Notes under the pieces: generated by a model
Told to the model about the DNA's origin: nothing
The model's database searches: none
What the model saw: the letters and a program-made list of their open reading frames with translations, nothing else
Translations under genes and position numbers: made by a program
Shown: positions 39,158 through 48,429 of the stretch, piece by piece
Layout of the letters: every line of letters begins with the position of its first letter
Position numbering within the stretch: position 1 is the stretch's first letter
Assembly: GCF_030929605.1 (NCBI RefSeq)
Contig: NZ_JAVFVS010000008.1
Span: 186,001 to 250,000 of the forward strand
DNA length: 64,000 bases
Direction: 5' to 3'
Origin: Flavobacterium sp. LHD-80
Lineage (GTDB): Bacteria; Bacteroidota; Bacteroidia; Flavobacteriales; Flavobacteriaceae

Positions 39158-40603
39158 CTAGAATTCTGCACTTCCAGGAGTTCTTGGGAAAGGAATTACG
39201 TCTCTAATGTTTGTCATTCCTGTAACAAACAATACCAAACGCTCAAATCCTAAACCGAAACCTGCGTGCGTTGCTGATCCAAATCTTCTCGTATCTAAAT
39301 ACCAGTATAATTCTTCTTCGTCGATTTCCAACGCTTTCATTTTCTCAACCAAAACATCGTAACGCTCTTCTCTTTCAGAACCACCAACGATTTCTCCAAT
39401 TCCAGGGAAAAGGATATCCATAGCACGAACTGTTTCTCTTCCAGGTTCTGTGTTGTCGTTCAAACGCATGTAAAACGCTTTAATGTTTGCTGGGTAATCA
39501 AATAAAATTACCGGACATTTAAAGTGTTTTTCAACTAAATAACGCTCGTGTTCTGACTGTAGATCAGCTCCCCATTCGTTGATGATATATTGGAATTTCT
39601 TCTTTTTATTTGGAGTCGAATCTCTTAAAATGTCAATTGCTTCTGTATAAGAAACACGTTTGAAGTTGTTCTCCAAAACGAAGTTCAATTTCTCTAACAA
39701 ACTCATTTCGCTTCTTTCAGCTTGTGGTTTTGATTTTTCTTCTTCTAAAAGTCTTCCTTCTAAGAATTTCAAATCATCTTGACAGTTGTCTAAAGCATAT
39801 TTAATTACATACTGAATAAAATCTTCAGCCAAATCCATGTTGTCATCAAGGTCGTTGAAAGCAACTTCCGGCTCGATCATCCAGAATTCTGCCAAGTGAC
39901 GAGAAGTGTTTGAATTCTCCGCTCTAAAAGTTGGTCCAAAAGTATAAATCTGACCCAAAGCCATTGCGAAAGTTTCACCTTCTAATTGTCCAGAAACCGT
40001 TAAGTTCGTATGTTTTCCGAAGAAATCTTTTTTGAAATCAATGTTTCCTTCTTCATTTTTTGGAAGATTATCCAAAGGCAATGAAGTTACCTGGAACATT
40101 TCTCCAGCACCTTCAGCATCAGCTCCAGTGATAATAGGCGTGTTTACATACACGAAACCTTTTTCCTGAAAATATTTGTGAACCGCAAATGACAATACCG
40201 AACGCACACGCATAATCGCACCAAAAGCATTTGTACGTACGCGCAAGTGAGCGTTTTCACGTAAAAACTCTAAAGAGTGTTTTTTAGGTTGCATTGGGAA
40301 TTTCTCAGCATCAGAATCTCCAAGGATTTCAAGTTTGTTCACCTGAATTTCATATTTCTGACCTGCACCTTTGCTTTCAACTAAAGTTCCAATTACAGAA
40401 ACCGCAGCTCCAGTCGTGATTCTTTTTAAAGTTTCTTCCGGTGTATTTTCAAAATCAACAACACATTGAATATTATTAATTGTAGAACCGTCATTAAGCG
40501 CGATGAACTGATTATTTCTAAAAGTTCTCACCCATCCTTTTGCATTCACTTCCTGTAGCGTCGTCGTACTGTTTAATAAGTCTTTAACCTTTGTGTGTCT
40601 CAT
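39158..40603 (-). CDS. asnS: Asparaginyl-tRNA synthetase
   Basis: Class IIb aminoacyl-tRNA synthetase that charges tRNA-Asn in the cytoplasm. The N-terminal OB-fold (about 10-110) binds the anticodon; the catalytic core has motif 2 ([25 protein letters not shown]) and the C-terminal motif 3 ([13 protein letters not shown]). The insert with [21 protein letters not shown] is typical. The protein has 481 residues, 20 or so above the minimal size and usual in Bacteroidota. It stands alone, with repeat-rich spacers on both sides. Confidence 0.97.
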   Translation of the reverse strand: MRHTKVKDLLNSTTTLQEVNAKGWVRTFRNNQFIALNDGSTINNIQCVVDFENTPEETLKRITTGAAVSVIGTLVESKGAGQKYEIQVNKLEILGDSDAEKFPMQPKKHSLEFLRENAHLRVRTNAFGAIMRVRSVLSFAVHKYFQEKGFVYVNTPIITGADAEGAGEMFQVTSLPLDNLPKNEEGNIDFKKDFFGKHTNLTVSGQLEGETFAMALGQIYTFGPTFRAENSNTSRHLAEFWMIEPEVAFNDLDDNMDLAEDFIQYVIKYALDNCQDDLKFLEGRLLEEEKSKPQAERSEMSLLEKLNFVLENNFKRVSYTEAIDILRDSTPNKKKKFQYIINEWGADLQSEHERYLVEKHFKCPVILFDYPANIKAFYMRLNDNTEPGRETVRAMDILFPGIGEIVGGSEREERYDVLVEKMKALEIDEEELYWYLDTRRFGSATHAGFGLGFERLVLFVTGMTNIRDVIPFPRTPGSAEF

Positions 40604-40670
40604 TTTAATTTTAGATTTATAGATTGCTGATTTTAGATTAAAATAAAACCAGTGTTTTTATATCGAATTG

Positions 40671-40678
40671 CAAATATA
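40671..40678 (-). promoter_or_regulatory. -7 element for asnS
   Basis: TATATTTG on the minus strand, about 70 nt before the asnS start at 40603. The -33 half is not evident. Confidence 0.35.
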
Positions 40679-40706
40679 AACGATAATAATTAATTTTTGA
40701 AGCTGT

Positions 40707-40780
40707 TTCCTGCTCTCCGCTGTATCTTTCTATTTTTAAAGAAAAAATAGAAAGGATGCCGCTTCGATCAGGGCTAGGGC
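40707..40780. repeat. Dispersed structured repeat, family F, copy 3 (inverted)
   Basis: In reverse orientation this reads GAAGCGGCATCC, a stem TTTCTATTTTT paired with AAAAATAGAAA around TTCTTT, and GATACAGCGGAGAGC. The outer motifs and loop match copies at 22411 and 22933, while the stem sequence is different and still complementary. Confidence 0.7.
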
Positions 40781-40824
40781 ACTCGTTTTCAAAAGAAGCA
40801 CCTGTTTTTTATTTCTCTTATTTT

Positions 40825-40926
40825 TTGTCATTTCGACGAAGGAGAAATCCTCGTAAGAAACTCGACAAAGATAAGAAGTACTGCACGGAGCTACTCGCGA
40901 AGATTTCTCCTTCGTCGAAATGACAA
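40825..40926. repeat. Long inverted repeat, family A, copy 2
   Basis: Arms of 25 bp, TTGTCATTTCGACGAAGGAG onward at 40825-40849 and the complement at 40902-40926, around a 52-nt loop with ...ACTCGACAAAG and GAGCTACTCGCG sub-motifs shared with copies 3 and 4. Confidence 0.75.
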
Positions 40927-40941
40927 TATTGTGTATAATAG

Positions 40942-41100
40942 TTATTTTAAAAAATCGTATAATCTTAAGATGAACAACAAAGCGCCAGCAATTATAAGAA
41001 ATAACCAATATTTTTTTAGAGGTTTTAAATCTTCTCTATTTGTAGACTTTAAAATTGTTCCAAAGATAATTGGGATTACAGATGTAAATAGACCTAGCAT
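40942..41100 (-). CDS. Small membrane protein behind the MMPL gene (52 aa)
   Basis: 52 residues reading MLGLFTSVIPIIFGTILKST, a polar turn NREDLKPLKKY and a second helix WLFLIIAGALLFILRLYDFLK. Two hydrophobic helices around a charged turn make a hairpin-like membrane protein. It starts 10 nt after the MMPL transporter stop on the same strand and ends 15 nt before a long inverted repeat, so it may be the last gene of that transcript. Start chosen at the first ATG; a longer frame would overlap the transporter. No family recognised; function unknown. Confidence 0.45.
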   Translation of the reverse strand: MLGLFTSVIPIIFGTILKSTNREDLKPLKKYWLFLIIAGALLFILRLYDFLK

Positions 41101-41110
41101 ATTTAATGTT

Positions 41111-43477
41111 TTACTTATCCAATCCCTCCAATTCCTCTTTCTTAGTCTTCTTCTTCTCAAAAGTCAAAACCAAAGAAGGCAATACAACCAAATTCGCAAA
41201 CATCGCAAAAGCCAAAGTACAAGAAATTAATCCTCCAAGTGCAATCGTTCCGCTAAAGCTTGACAATGTAAAAGTCGCAAAACCTAAGATCAAAACGACT
41301 GATGTATAAAAAGTACTGATTCCAGTTTCTCTTAAAGCGCTGAAAACCGATTTTTTTACTTTTCCGTTGCTCTGAATCAAATCATGTTTGTACTTCGCCA
41401 TAAACTGAATTGCGTTATCTACAGAGATTCCAAACGCAATACTAAACACAAGAATAGTTGATGGTTTCAACGGAATTCCGAAATACCCCATTAATCCAGA
41501 TGTAATACAAAGCGGTAAAACATTTGTGATGACAGATGCCATTACCATTTTGAAAGATCTAAATAAATACAGCATCAAAATCGCAATTACTAAAATCGCA
41601 AAAATCAGCGATTCAATTAAATTGTCAACTAAATACGAAGTTCCTTTCTGGAAAACCAATGCTTTTCCGGTAACGGTAACTTCATAGCGATCTTTCGGGA
41701 AAATTTCATCGATTTTAGCATGCAATTTTTTCTCGACTTTCGCCATTTCGTCCGTTCCAATATCTTTCATGAAAGTCGTGATTCGGGCATATTGTCCAGT
41801 TGAATCAACGTAAGCTTTCATTAAATTTTCTTTGCTGTTTTTGGTTGCATTTTTAGCATAACCCAAAATAAAAGTCTGTTCTTGCGAAGTCGGCAATTGG
41901 TAATATTCTGGATTTCCGTTGTAGAAAGCCTGTTTTGAATATTTAACCAAATTCACAATAGAAACTGGTTTTGCCAATTCCGGAATTTCAGCAATTGTAT
42001 TTTGCAATTCATCCATTTTACGAATGGTCGACGCTTTCATAACACCTTTTTTGTGTTTGGTGTCAATCATAATTTCAAGTGGCATAACGCCGTTGAATTC
42101 TTTTTCGTAGAATAAAATATCTTTAAAGAAAGAAGCGCTTTTTGGCATTTCACCAATCAAACTTCCTGAAACTTTCATTTGCGAAACTCCAATTACACTG
42201 AAAACTAGAAACAATCCGTAAACAATATAAACGTAGCGACGTTTTGTTTTAACCAAATCTTCCACAACATTCAATAAAGTCGAAATATATGTTTTAGTCA
42301 AATGGTATAAATGTTTTTCTTTTGGCAAAGGCATAAAACTGTAGATAATTGGCACAATTAAAAGTGTCAATAAATAAACAGAAATTACGTTGATAGAAGT
42401 TACTAAACCAAATTCAAAAAGCAAATCATTTCCGGTAATCATAAAGGTTGCAAAACCTATCGCAGTTGTCAAATTCGTCATTAAAGTCGAAACTCCAATT
42501 TTAGAAATAACACGCTGTAACGCTTTTGCTTGATTGTTATGTAATTTGATTTCCTGCTGATATTTATTAATCAAGAAAATACAATTCGTGATTCCGATTA
42601 CGATAATTAATGGCGGAATAATAGCCGTTAAAATTGTGATTTTATAATGAAATAATCCCAGTGTCCCAAAAGACCAAACAACGCCAACAATCAGAATACA
42701 TATCGAAATAAATGTAGCACGGAACGAGCGGAAAAAGAAAAAGAAAATCAACGAAACCGTCAATAAAGCAGCGCCAATAAACAATCCAATTTCGCCTTTC
42801 ATATCAGCCGCATTAATCGTTCTGATGTATGGCATTCCCGAAACTTTCAGGTCAATTCCGGTTGTTTTTTCGAATTTATCAATTTTCGGAACCAAGTTTT
42901 CTAAGATAAAAGTTTTTCTTTCCGGTGTATTTACAAGCGCTTTGTTGATGTAAATTGCCGAACGGATACTCCCACTTTCTTTATTAAACAGCAAACCTTC
43001 ATAAAAAGGCAAATTGTGAAATAAATCGTATTGAATCTTTTTTAAATATTCAGGATCTTGAGATTTAGCTTGATCGATAAATGGCGTAAGAACGAATTTT
43101 TCGTTTACAGTATCTTTTTCTAGTTTCTTCAAATCATTTAGAGAAACTACTAAATCAACCTCTTTAGATTTTTTTAAACCCGTCATCAATTCATTCCAAG
43201 CCGCATAGTTTTTTGGCGTGAAAAATTTTGGATCTTGAAAACCAATTACAACTAGATTTCCTTCTTCGCCAAATTTGTCCAGGAATTTTTGATAGTCCTT
43301 ATTTGCGATATGATTTTTAGGAAGTAAGTTAGCTTCGGTATACGTCATAGACAGGTTTTTCCATTGGTAACCAAGGAAAATTGTTAGAGCAGCAACTAAA
43401 ACTAAAATTGTAATTCTGTTTTTAAGTATGATTCGGGCTAGTTTTTCCCAAAAGCCAACTTGAATAGCGTTTTTCAT
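41111..43477 (-). CDS. MMPL/RND-family exporter
   Basis: 788-residue inner-membrane protein with about 12 helices and two large periplasmic loops (about 45-230 and 440-620), giving the duplicated RND layout. It has the family's sterol-sensing-like segment in each half. Motifs such as AAADMKGEIG near the first membrane block and AFGISVDNAIQFMAKYKHDL in the second, with Asp in the membrane helix, match MMPL/HpnN-like lipid or hopanoid transporters. It is more likely a lipid or hydrophobic-compound exporter than a multidrug pump, because no membrane-fusion partner lies beside it. It has a -7 promoter element upstream and a 52-residue gene downstream. Confidence 0.9.
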   Translation of the reverse strand: MKNAIQVGFWEKLARIILKNRITILVLVAALTIFLGYQWKNLSMTYTEANLLPKNHIANKDYQKFLDKFGEEGNLVVIGFQDPKFFTPKNYAAWNELMTGLKKSKEVDLVVSLNDLKKLEKDTVNEKFVLTPFIDQAKSQDPEYLKKIQYDLFHNLPFYEGLLFNKESGSIRSAIYINKALVNTPERKTFILENLVPKIDKFEKTTGIDLKVSGMPYIRTINAADMKGEIGLFIGAALLTVSLIFFFFFRSFRATFISICILIVGVVWSFGTLGLFHYKITILTAIIPPLIIVIGITNCIFLINKYQQEIKLHNNQAKALQRVISKIGVSTLMTNLTTAIGFATFMITGNDLLFEFGLVTSINVISVYLLTLLIVPIIYSFMPLPKEKHLYHLTKTYISTLLNVVEDLVKTKRRYVYIVYGLFLVFSVIGVSQMKVSGSLIGEMPKSASFFKDILFYEKEFNGVMPLEIMIDTKHKKGVMKASTIRKMDELQNTIAEIPELAKPVSIVNLVKYSKQAFYNGNPEYYQLPTSQEQTFILGYAKNATKNSKENLMKAYVDSTGQYARITTFMKDIGTDEMAKVEKKLHAKIDEIFPKDRYEVTVTGKALVFQKGTSYLVDNLIESLIFAILVIAILMLYLFRSFKMVMASVITNVLPLCITSGLMGYFGIPLKPSTILVFSIAFGISVDNAIQFMAKYKHDLIQSNGKVKKSVFSALRETGISTFYTSVVLILGFATFTLSSFSGTIALGGLISCTLAFAMFANLVVLPSLVLTFEKKKTKKEELEGLDK

Positions 43478-43497
43478 AAAATCTTTAAAAATGGTTG

Positions 43498-43505
43498 CAA
43501 ATGTA
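43498..43505 (-). promoter_or_regulatory. -7 element for the MMPL gene
   Basis: TACATTTG on the minus strand, 20 nt before the start at 43477. A TTG at 43532-43530 is 24 nt away, one base beyond the usual window. Confidence 0.4.
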
Positions 43506-43659
43506 GTGAAAATGGCTCAAAATCATAAACAATCGATTGTATTTTACGCAATGTTAACACAATTTTGCAATTCTTGCAATTGTGATAATTTTCTTATTTA
43601 TTAAGGTTTAGTCGTAAGCTTTTCTCATATTTGCAGTTAATTTAAAATAGGAAAAGAAA

Positions 43660-43989
43660 ATGAATTGGATTTTATTGATTATTGCAGGACTTTTTGAAGT
43701 AGGATTTGCATCATGTCTTGGAAAAGCAAAAGAAACAACCGGAATTGTATCAACGTATTGGATGATTGGTTTTTTTGTGTGTCTTTCAATCAGTATGATT
43801 TTATTATATAAAGCAACGCAAACATTGCCAATTGGAACTGCTTATGCGGTTTGGACAGGAATTGGCGCGGTTGGAACTGTTTTAGTCGGGATTTTTGTTT
43901 TTAAAGAACCTGCAGCTTTCTGGAGAATATTTTTCCTGACTACTTTGATTGCTTCAATTATTGGATTGAAGTTTGTTTCTAGTCATTAA
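43660..43989 (+). CDS. Small multidrug resistance family transporter (Gdx/SugE-like)
   Basis: 109 residues, four hydrophobic helices, working as an antiparallel dimer. The key Glu13 is in GLFEVGFASCLGKA, and the second half carries LPIGTAYAVWTGIGAVGT, the family signature. The residues around Glu13 fit the guanidinium-exporter branch, but the branch cannot be proven from this alone. It stands alone on the plus strand, between the divergent MMPL gene and a two-component pair. A 25-bp inverted repeat lies just behind the stop. Confidence 0.88.
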   Translation: MNWILLIIAGLFEVGFASCLGKAKETTGIVSTYWMIGFFVCLSISMILLYKATQTLPIGTAYAVWTGIGAVGTVLVGIFVFKEPAAFWRIFFLTTLIASIIGLKFVSSH

Positions 43990-44002
43990 GTGATGGCACG
44001 CG

Positions 44003-44092
44003 GATTAAACTGGTTTGCACAGATTTTTCTTTTTAAATTTAGTTATTCATAATTACAGTGAACAAATAAAATCTGTGCAAACCAGTTTAATC
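44003..44092. repeat. Long inverted repeat with 25-bp perfect arms, family H
   Basis: Arms at 44003-44027 and 44068-44092 (GATTAAACTGGTTTGCACAG onward and its complement) around a 40-nt AT-rich loop. No further copy is seen in the window. A terminator role is possible, but the long arms and 5 nt spacing from more repeats (CAGTAAAATCAGTG) recall intergenic repeats. Confidence 0.6.
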
Positions 44093-44135
44093 AGTAAAAT
44101 CAGTGGGCAAAAAAACTTTTAACTATTCTTAAAAA

Positions 44136-44897
44136 ATGCAGCAAAACAATACCACAACTTTTATTTTTTTAGCAATTCTTCTATTGCTTGTCGTCATCAT
44201 CGGCATTATGGTTTACCAATTAATGCAGGCAAAAAAAGCAAAAGATGAAGCCGAAAAGAGTTTTTATGCGCTCGAAGTAAAAGTAAATGATTTGCAGTTG
44301 GAAACATTGGAATCAAAACTGAATCCGCATTTGTTTAAGAATATTTTGAATTCGATTCAGTCGCACGCGTATCAAACTTATTTTGCTTTAGATAAATTGG
44401 CCAATGTTTTGGATTATATTTTATACGAAAGCAAAAAGAAATTCGTCACGGCCAAAGAAGAAATTGATTTTGCGCTGAATTTAATCGAAATCAACAAAAT
44501 CAAAATAAGTCCGCTTTTTGAATTAAAGATCAAAACCAACATCAATAAAGAAGATAAATTATACGATCAGCCTTTATTGGCACCTTTAATTTCAATTGAT
44601 TTAATTGAAAATGCCTTTAAACACGCTGATTTGCAAAGTGCCGATGCTTTTATTTCGGTTGTTTTTGAGTTCAAAGACAATTCTTTTTTTATGACGGTTT
44701 CGAATAAAATTTCGGATAAAAAAGTATTAAAAAAAGAACGAAGCGGTTTTGGACATGCAACTTTAGAGCATCGTCTGAGAATCATCTACAAGAATAATTT
44801 CAAACTCGACAAGTTTGTAGAAAACGATGTTTATATTGCGCATCTAAAAATAGATTTACTTGGATACAAAACTGAAATGCTTGCTTCTGGACGATGA
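44136..44897 (+). CDS. LytS/YpdA-type sensor histidine kinase
   Basis: 253 residues: one membrane helix (about 8-30), a short coiled-coil and a His_kinase (LytS-type) domain. The phospho-His is in KLNPHLFKNILNSIQ, and the ATP-binding part has LIENAFKHADLQS and a reduced glycine loop (GFGHATLEHRL). It lacks an extracytoplasmic sensor domain, so signal input is probably from the membrane. It overlaps the LytTR regulator gene by 38 nt and is certainly its partner. Confidence 0.9.
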   Translation: MQQNNTTTFIFLAILLLLVVIIGIMVYQLMQAKKAKDEAEKSFYALEVKVNDLQLETLESKLNPHLFKNILNSIQSHAYQTYFALDKLANVLDYILYESKKKFVTAKEEIDFALNLIEINKIKISPLFELKIKTNINKEDKLYDQPLLAPLISIDLIENAFKHADLQSADAFISVVFEFKDNSFFMTVSNKISDKKVLKKERSGFGHATLEHRLRIIYKNNFKLDKFVENDVYIAHLKIDLLGYKTEMLASGR

Positions 44898-45579
44898 GCT
44901 TCCGGGATTAACGTACCTAAAAATGCTTTGCGAACAAATTCCTGAATTGGAAATTGTAAAAACTTATAATAATCCTGAAAAGCTTCTTTCTGACATTCCT
45001 GATCTTGATTTTGATCTGCTGATTTCTGACATCGAAATGCCAGGAATCGACGGACTTCATTTGGCTGAAATGCTTCAAAATAAATTGGTCATTTTTTGCA
45101 CCGCTTATAAAGAATATGCCGCCGAAGCTTTTAATATCGATGCTGTAGATTATATTACAAAACCTGTAAAATTAGAACGTCTGCAAAAAGCAATTTCTAA
45201 AGCGATTGAACGTTTTGAAAAGCCGGAAACAGGAAAAAAATTCATTCAGCTGAATACTGATAAAGGAAAAATGCTTCTTTATTTTAATCAGATTCAGTAT
45301 ATAAAATCAGCAATTAGCGATAGCCGTGATAAAACGGTCTTATTGACTGACGGCAGTTTTTTGAATTTGAAAAACATAAAATTCGACACACTTTTAAAAG
45401 ATTTACCAGAAGCTGATTTTTGCCGAGTTAATAAAAAAGAAATTGTTGCCGTAAAAGCAATAAAATTCTTTAATCACAACGAAATTGTATTGCATCATTT
45501 GGAAGAAAACAATAAAAATGCAAGCTTAATTTTGAGTGAAACCTACCGCGCTGACTTTTTGAAAAAGGTGAAAATATAA
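44860..45579 (+). CDS. LytTR-family response regulator, TTG start
   Basis: 239 residues: a receiver domain (LLLDDELPGLTYL, phospho-Asp in LISDIEMPGIDG, then CTAYKEYAAEAF and ITKPVKLERLQ) and a LytTR DNA-binding domain (about 130-239, with DKGKMLLYFNQIQYIKS and the final FCRVNKKEIV, EIVLHH pattern). The frame's first usable start is TTG at 44860; there is no ATG ahead of the receiver domain and an in-frame stop lies at 44851. The gene starts inside the kinase gene, overlapping it by 38 nt, so translational coupling is likely. It probably autoregulates or controls neighbouring transport genes. Confidence 0.9.
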   Translation: MDTKLKCLLLDDELPGLTYLKMLCEQIPELEIVKTYNNPEKLLSDIPDLDFDLLISDIEMPGIDGLHLAEMLQNKLVIFCTAYKEYAAEAFNIDAVDYITKPVKLERLQKAISKAIERFEKPETGKKFIQLNTDKGKMLLYFNQIQYIKSAISDSRDKTVLLTDGSFLNLKNIKFDTLLKDLPEADFCRVNKKEIVAVKAIKFFNHNEIVLHHLEENNKNASLILSETYRADFLKKVKI

Positions 45580-45600
45580 AGGATAAAATAAGTCAAAACC

Positions 45601-45628
45601 TTGTCAGGCTGAGCGAAGTCGAAGCCCT
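45601..45628. repeat. Half-copy of inverted repeat family A
   Basis: TTGTCAGGCTGAGCGAAG onward is the left arm of the family (compare 63874), without a right arm. A similar half-site in the other orientation lies at 55197-55225. Confidence 0.5.
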
Positions 45629-45759
45629 TTTTTAATGAGTTTTAGAACTTATTACAAAGTTTTACAGACTTATTACATACATTTAAAATTAGCTGCAAAA
45701 TTGCTTTTTTACGTTAAGTTGACTTCTGATATTTGTTCCATAATTTTAAAAATTGGGTT

Positions 45760-48030
45760 ATGAATAACTTTAAAAACTCCTTATTTTACATTACAGTTAT
45801 TGGCGGTTTTACCACTTTGATTTATTGGATAATTTCACAAGGTTCTTCTCTTGAAGCGGGCCGAAATGTATTAGAGAAAAAAATCGAAAGCAATCATTGG
45901 AATGATTTTTTGCATTCAATGGTCGAAAATCTACAGCATCCTCTTGCCATATTATTAGCGCAGATCGTAACCATTATTTTGGTCGCACGTTTATTTGGAT
46001 GGTTTTTTAGAAAAATCGGACAGCCGTCTGTAATTGGAGAAATGATTGCCGGGATTGTCCTTGGGCCTTCTTTGGTAGGAATGTATTTTCCGGAGTTTTC
46101 AGCAGCTTTATTTCCAAAAGAATCTTTAGGGAATCTTCAGTTTTTAAGCCAAATTGGTCTAATTCTTTTCATGTTTGTTATCGGAATGGAATTGGATTTA
46201 AAAGTCTTGAAGAATAAAGCCCATGATGCAGTTGTGATTAGTCATGCAAGTATCGTTATTCCGTTTGCTTTAGGATTGACTTTAGCTTATTTTATTTACG
46301 GAACTTTTGCTCCTCAAGGCGTTGCTTTTTCTTCATTCGGATTGTTTATGGGAATCGCCATGAGTATTACGGCATTTCCGGTGCTGGCGCGAATAGTGCA
46401 GGAGCGAGGTCTTCAAAAAACGAAGTTAGGAACTATCGCGATTACGTGCGCGGCGGCAGATGATATTACGGCTTGGTGTATTTTGGCAGTAGTAATTGCT
46501 ATTGTAAAAGCAGGTTCATTAGCAAGTTCATTATATGTAATTGGTCTAGCAATTTTATATGTGATTATCATGTTGAAAATTGTTCGTCCTTTCTTGAAAC
46601 GTGTTGGTGATTTGAATTCAACTCGCGAAAGTTTAAATAAACCAGTTGTTGCTATTTTCTTTTTGACACTTTTGTTTTCTGCATATGCTGCTGAATTAAT
46701 TGGAATTCATGCATTATTCGGAGCTTTCTTGGCTGGAGCGATTATGCCAGAAAACAATAAATTCAGAAATATATTTATTGAAAAAGTAGAAGACGTTTCG
46801 ATAATTGTTCTTCTTCCTTTATTCTTTGTGTTTACTGGTTTACGTACACAAATTGGCTTATTGAATGATCCTGCTTTATGGAAAATTACAGGTCTAATTA
46901 TTTTAGTGGCAGTTGTTGGTAAATTCTTCGGAAGTGCTTTGGCGGCAAAATTCGTTGGTCAAAACTGGAAAGACAGCTTAGCGATTGGAGCTTTGATGAA
47001 TACGCGAGGCTTAATGGAATTGGTCGTTTTAAATATTGGTTATGATTTAGGAGTTTTATCTACAGAGATTTTCACCATGATGGTAATCATGGCTTTGATC
47101 ACAACCTTTATGACCGGACCGGCTTTAGATTTTATAAATTTTGTTTTTAAAGATAAAGCTACCGCAGTTCCAGAAGAAATTGGAACCAAAAGCAAATACA
47201 AGATTCTGCTTTCGTTTGCAACTCCTGAAAGAGGAAAAAAATTACTGAAAATCGCAAACAGTTTAGTTAAAAAACAAGGTGATAATTCGATTGTAACGGC
47301 AATGCATTTGTCTTTAAGTACAGAAATACATTCATTTGATGTTAAAGATCACGAACGTAAAATGCTAGTTCCTGTTATTGAAGAGTCAAAACAGCTGAAT
47401 CAAAATATGTTGAGTATTTTTAAAGTAACAAATGATATTGATTCTGATATTATTGATACCGCAAATCAAGGCGAATATGATTTATTGCTGGTTGGTTTAG
47501 GTCAGTCTATTTTTGACGGAACGCTTCTTGGAAAAATTCTTGGATTTACAACAAGAATTGTAAATCCAGATCGTTTGATTGATAAATTTACCGGAAAAGA
47601 AGGTTTGTTCGAAAATTCTCCTTTTGATGAAAGAACGCGTCATATTATTGCAAAAAGTAAAATGCCGGTTGGGATTTTTATCGACAAAGATTTAGAAGAA
47701 GTAGATCAGGTTTTTATGCCAGTCTTCAGTAAAGAAGATGCTTATTTAATTGAATATGCTAAAAAACTAATCAATAATAATGGTTCTCAAATTACAGTTT
47801 TAGATGCCAGCGGCGAAGTGAAAAACACCCGCGATATTCAGGAAACTATTCGTTCTATTGAACAGATTGCACCAAATCATATTATGATTATGCATGATAG
47901 AACAATTAAAAAAGAGTTTTTAGAAACTCAAAACTTAATGATTATAAGTTTAGACAGCTGGAAAAAACTGATCGAATCTCAAAGCACTTGGCTGAATAAT
48001 ACGCCGTCTGTTTTGATTTTGAAACCATAA
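45760..48030 (+). CDS. CPA2-family cation:proton antiporter with C-terminal USP-like domain
   Basis: 756 residues. About twelve membrane helices cover 60-450, with the KefB/NhaA-like signature ARIVQERGLQKTKLGT and CAAADDITAW (the Asp pair that binds cations). Residues 475-756 form a soluble part with two weak universal-stress-like repeats (LLSFATPERGKKLLKIANSLV). It probably exchanges K+ or Na+ for H+. The start at 45760 is chosen since the frame to 45733 adds nine residues, and the true ATG follows a hydrophobic N-terminus. It lies behind the LytTR gene but with its own leader of 180 nt. Confidence 0.88.
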   Translation: MNNFKNSLFYITVIGGFTTLIYWIISQGSSLEAGRNVLEKKIESNHWNDFLHSMVENLQHPLAILLAQIVTIILVARLFGWFFRKIGQPSVIGEMIAGIVLGPSLVGMYFPEFSAALFPKESLGNLQFLSQIGLILFMFVIGMELDLKVLKNKAHDAVVISHASIVIPFALGLTLAYFIYGTFAPQGVAFSSFGLFMGIAMSITAFPVLARIVQERGLQKTKLGTIAITCAAADDITAWCILAVVIAIVKAGSLASSLYVIGLAILYVIIMLKIVRPFLKRVGDLNSTRESLNKPVVAIFFLTLLFSAYAAELIGIHALFGAFLAGAIMPENNKFRNIFIEKVEDVSIIVLLPLFFVFTGLRTQIGLLNDPALWKITGLIILVAVVGKFFGSALAAKFVGQNWKDSLAIGALMNTRGLMELVVLNIGYDLGVLSTEIFTMMVIMALITTFMTGPALDFINFVFKDKATAVPEEIGTKSKYKILLSFATPERGKKLLKIANSLVKKQGDNSIVTAMHLSLSTEIHSFDVKDHERKMLVPVIEESKQLNQNMLSIFKVTNDIDSDIIDTANQGEYDLLLVGLGQSIFDGTLLGKILGFTTRIVNPDRLIDKFTGKEGLFENSPFDERTRHIIAKSKMPVGIFIDKDLEEVDQVFMPVFSKEDAYLIEYAKKLINNNGSQITVLDASGEVKNTRDIQETIRSIEQIAPNHIMIMHDRTIKKEFLETQNLMIISLDSWKKLIESQSTWLNNTPSVLILKP

Positions 48031-48054
48031 AATTAAGAAAATGCCAATTTTTTT

Positions 48055-48100
48055 AAATCCCAAATTCCAATTTTTCGATTGGGGATTGGGATTTTTTTTT
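48055..48100 (+). terminator. Terminator after the antiporter gene
   Basis: AAATCCCAAATTCCAAT and ATTGGGGATTGGGATTT make a long imperfect hairpin with nine T residues after it. A close relative ends leuS (63757-63803). Confidence 0.75.
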
Positions 48101-48106
48101 GAGATC

Positions 48107-48140
48107 AACTTTGTCAAAGTTTTAAACTTTGACAAAGGTT
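48107..48140. repeat. Palindrome family C, copy 2
   Basis: AACTTTGTCAAAGTTT followed by T and AAACTTTGACAAAGGTT, one mismatch from perfect. It matches copy 1 at 32789-32821. Confidence 0.6.
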
Positions 48141-48172
48141 CTGAGTATGCTAAAACTGAAGTAAGCGCAATA

Positions 48173-48276
48173 TTTGTCATTCCGAGGAACGAGGAATCTC
48201 CGCAAGAAACTCCGTAACGAAAACCCAAACTTTGTAGAGCTTCTCGTGGAGATTCCTCGTTCCTCGGAATGACAAA
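48173..48276. repeat. Long inverted repeat, family A, copy 3
   Basis: 29-bp arms at 48173-48201 and 48248-48276 (TTTGTCATTCCGAGGAACGA onward). The loop carries GCAAGAAACTCCG and GAGCTTCTCG like copies 2 and 4. Confidence 0.75.
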
Positions 48277-48300
48277 CAGAACGTTTTTATTATTATGGAT

Positions 48301-48410
48301 TATGTTTGTAGAATATAGGACTGTCCTTCGACTTCACTCAGGAAAACAAAAAATGAAGTAAAATTTGCGATCTTTGCGTAAAAACTTTGCGTTCTTTGCG
48401 GTTAAATTCG
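48301..48410. other. Intergenic stretch with decayed repeat halves
   Basis: It holds a half-copy of family A (48324-48344, TGTCCTTCGACTTCACTCAG) and TTGCGATCTTTGCG / GCGTTCTTTGCGG repeats of the GCAAAG type. No ORF and no clear promoter. Downstream on the minus strand lies the DUF5686 gene end. Confidence 0.4.
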
Positions 48411-48429
48411 GCCAAATTTGGATTTAAAA

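Noticed and set aside
40736..41008. 90-codon ORF on the minus strand
   Set aside because: It is read through the family A and F repeats and ends within the small membrane-protein gene; a product of repeat sequence, not a gene.
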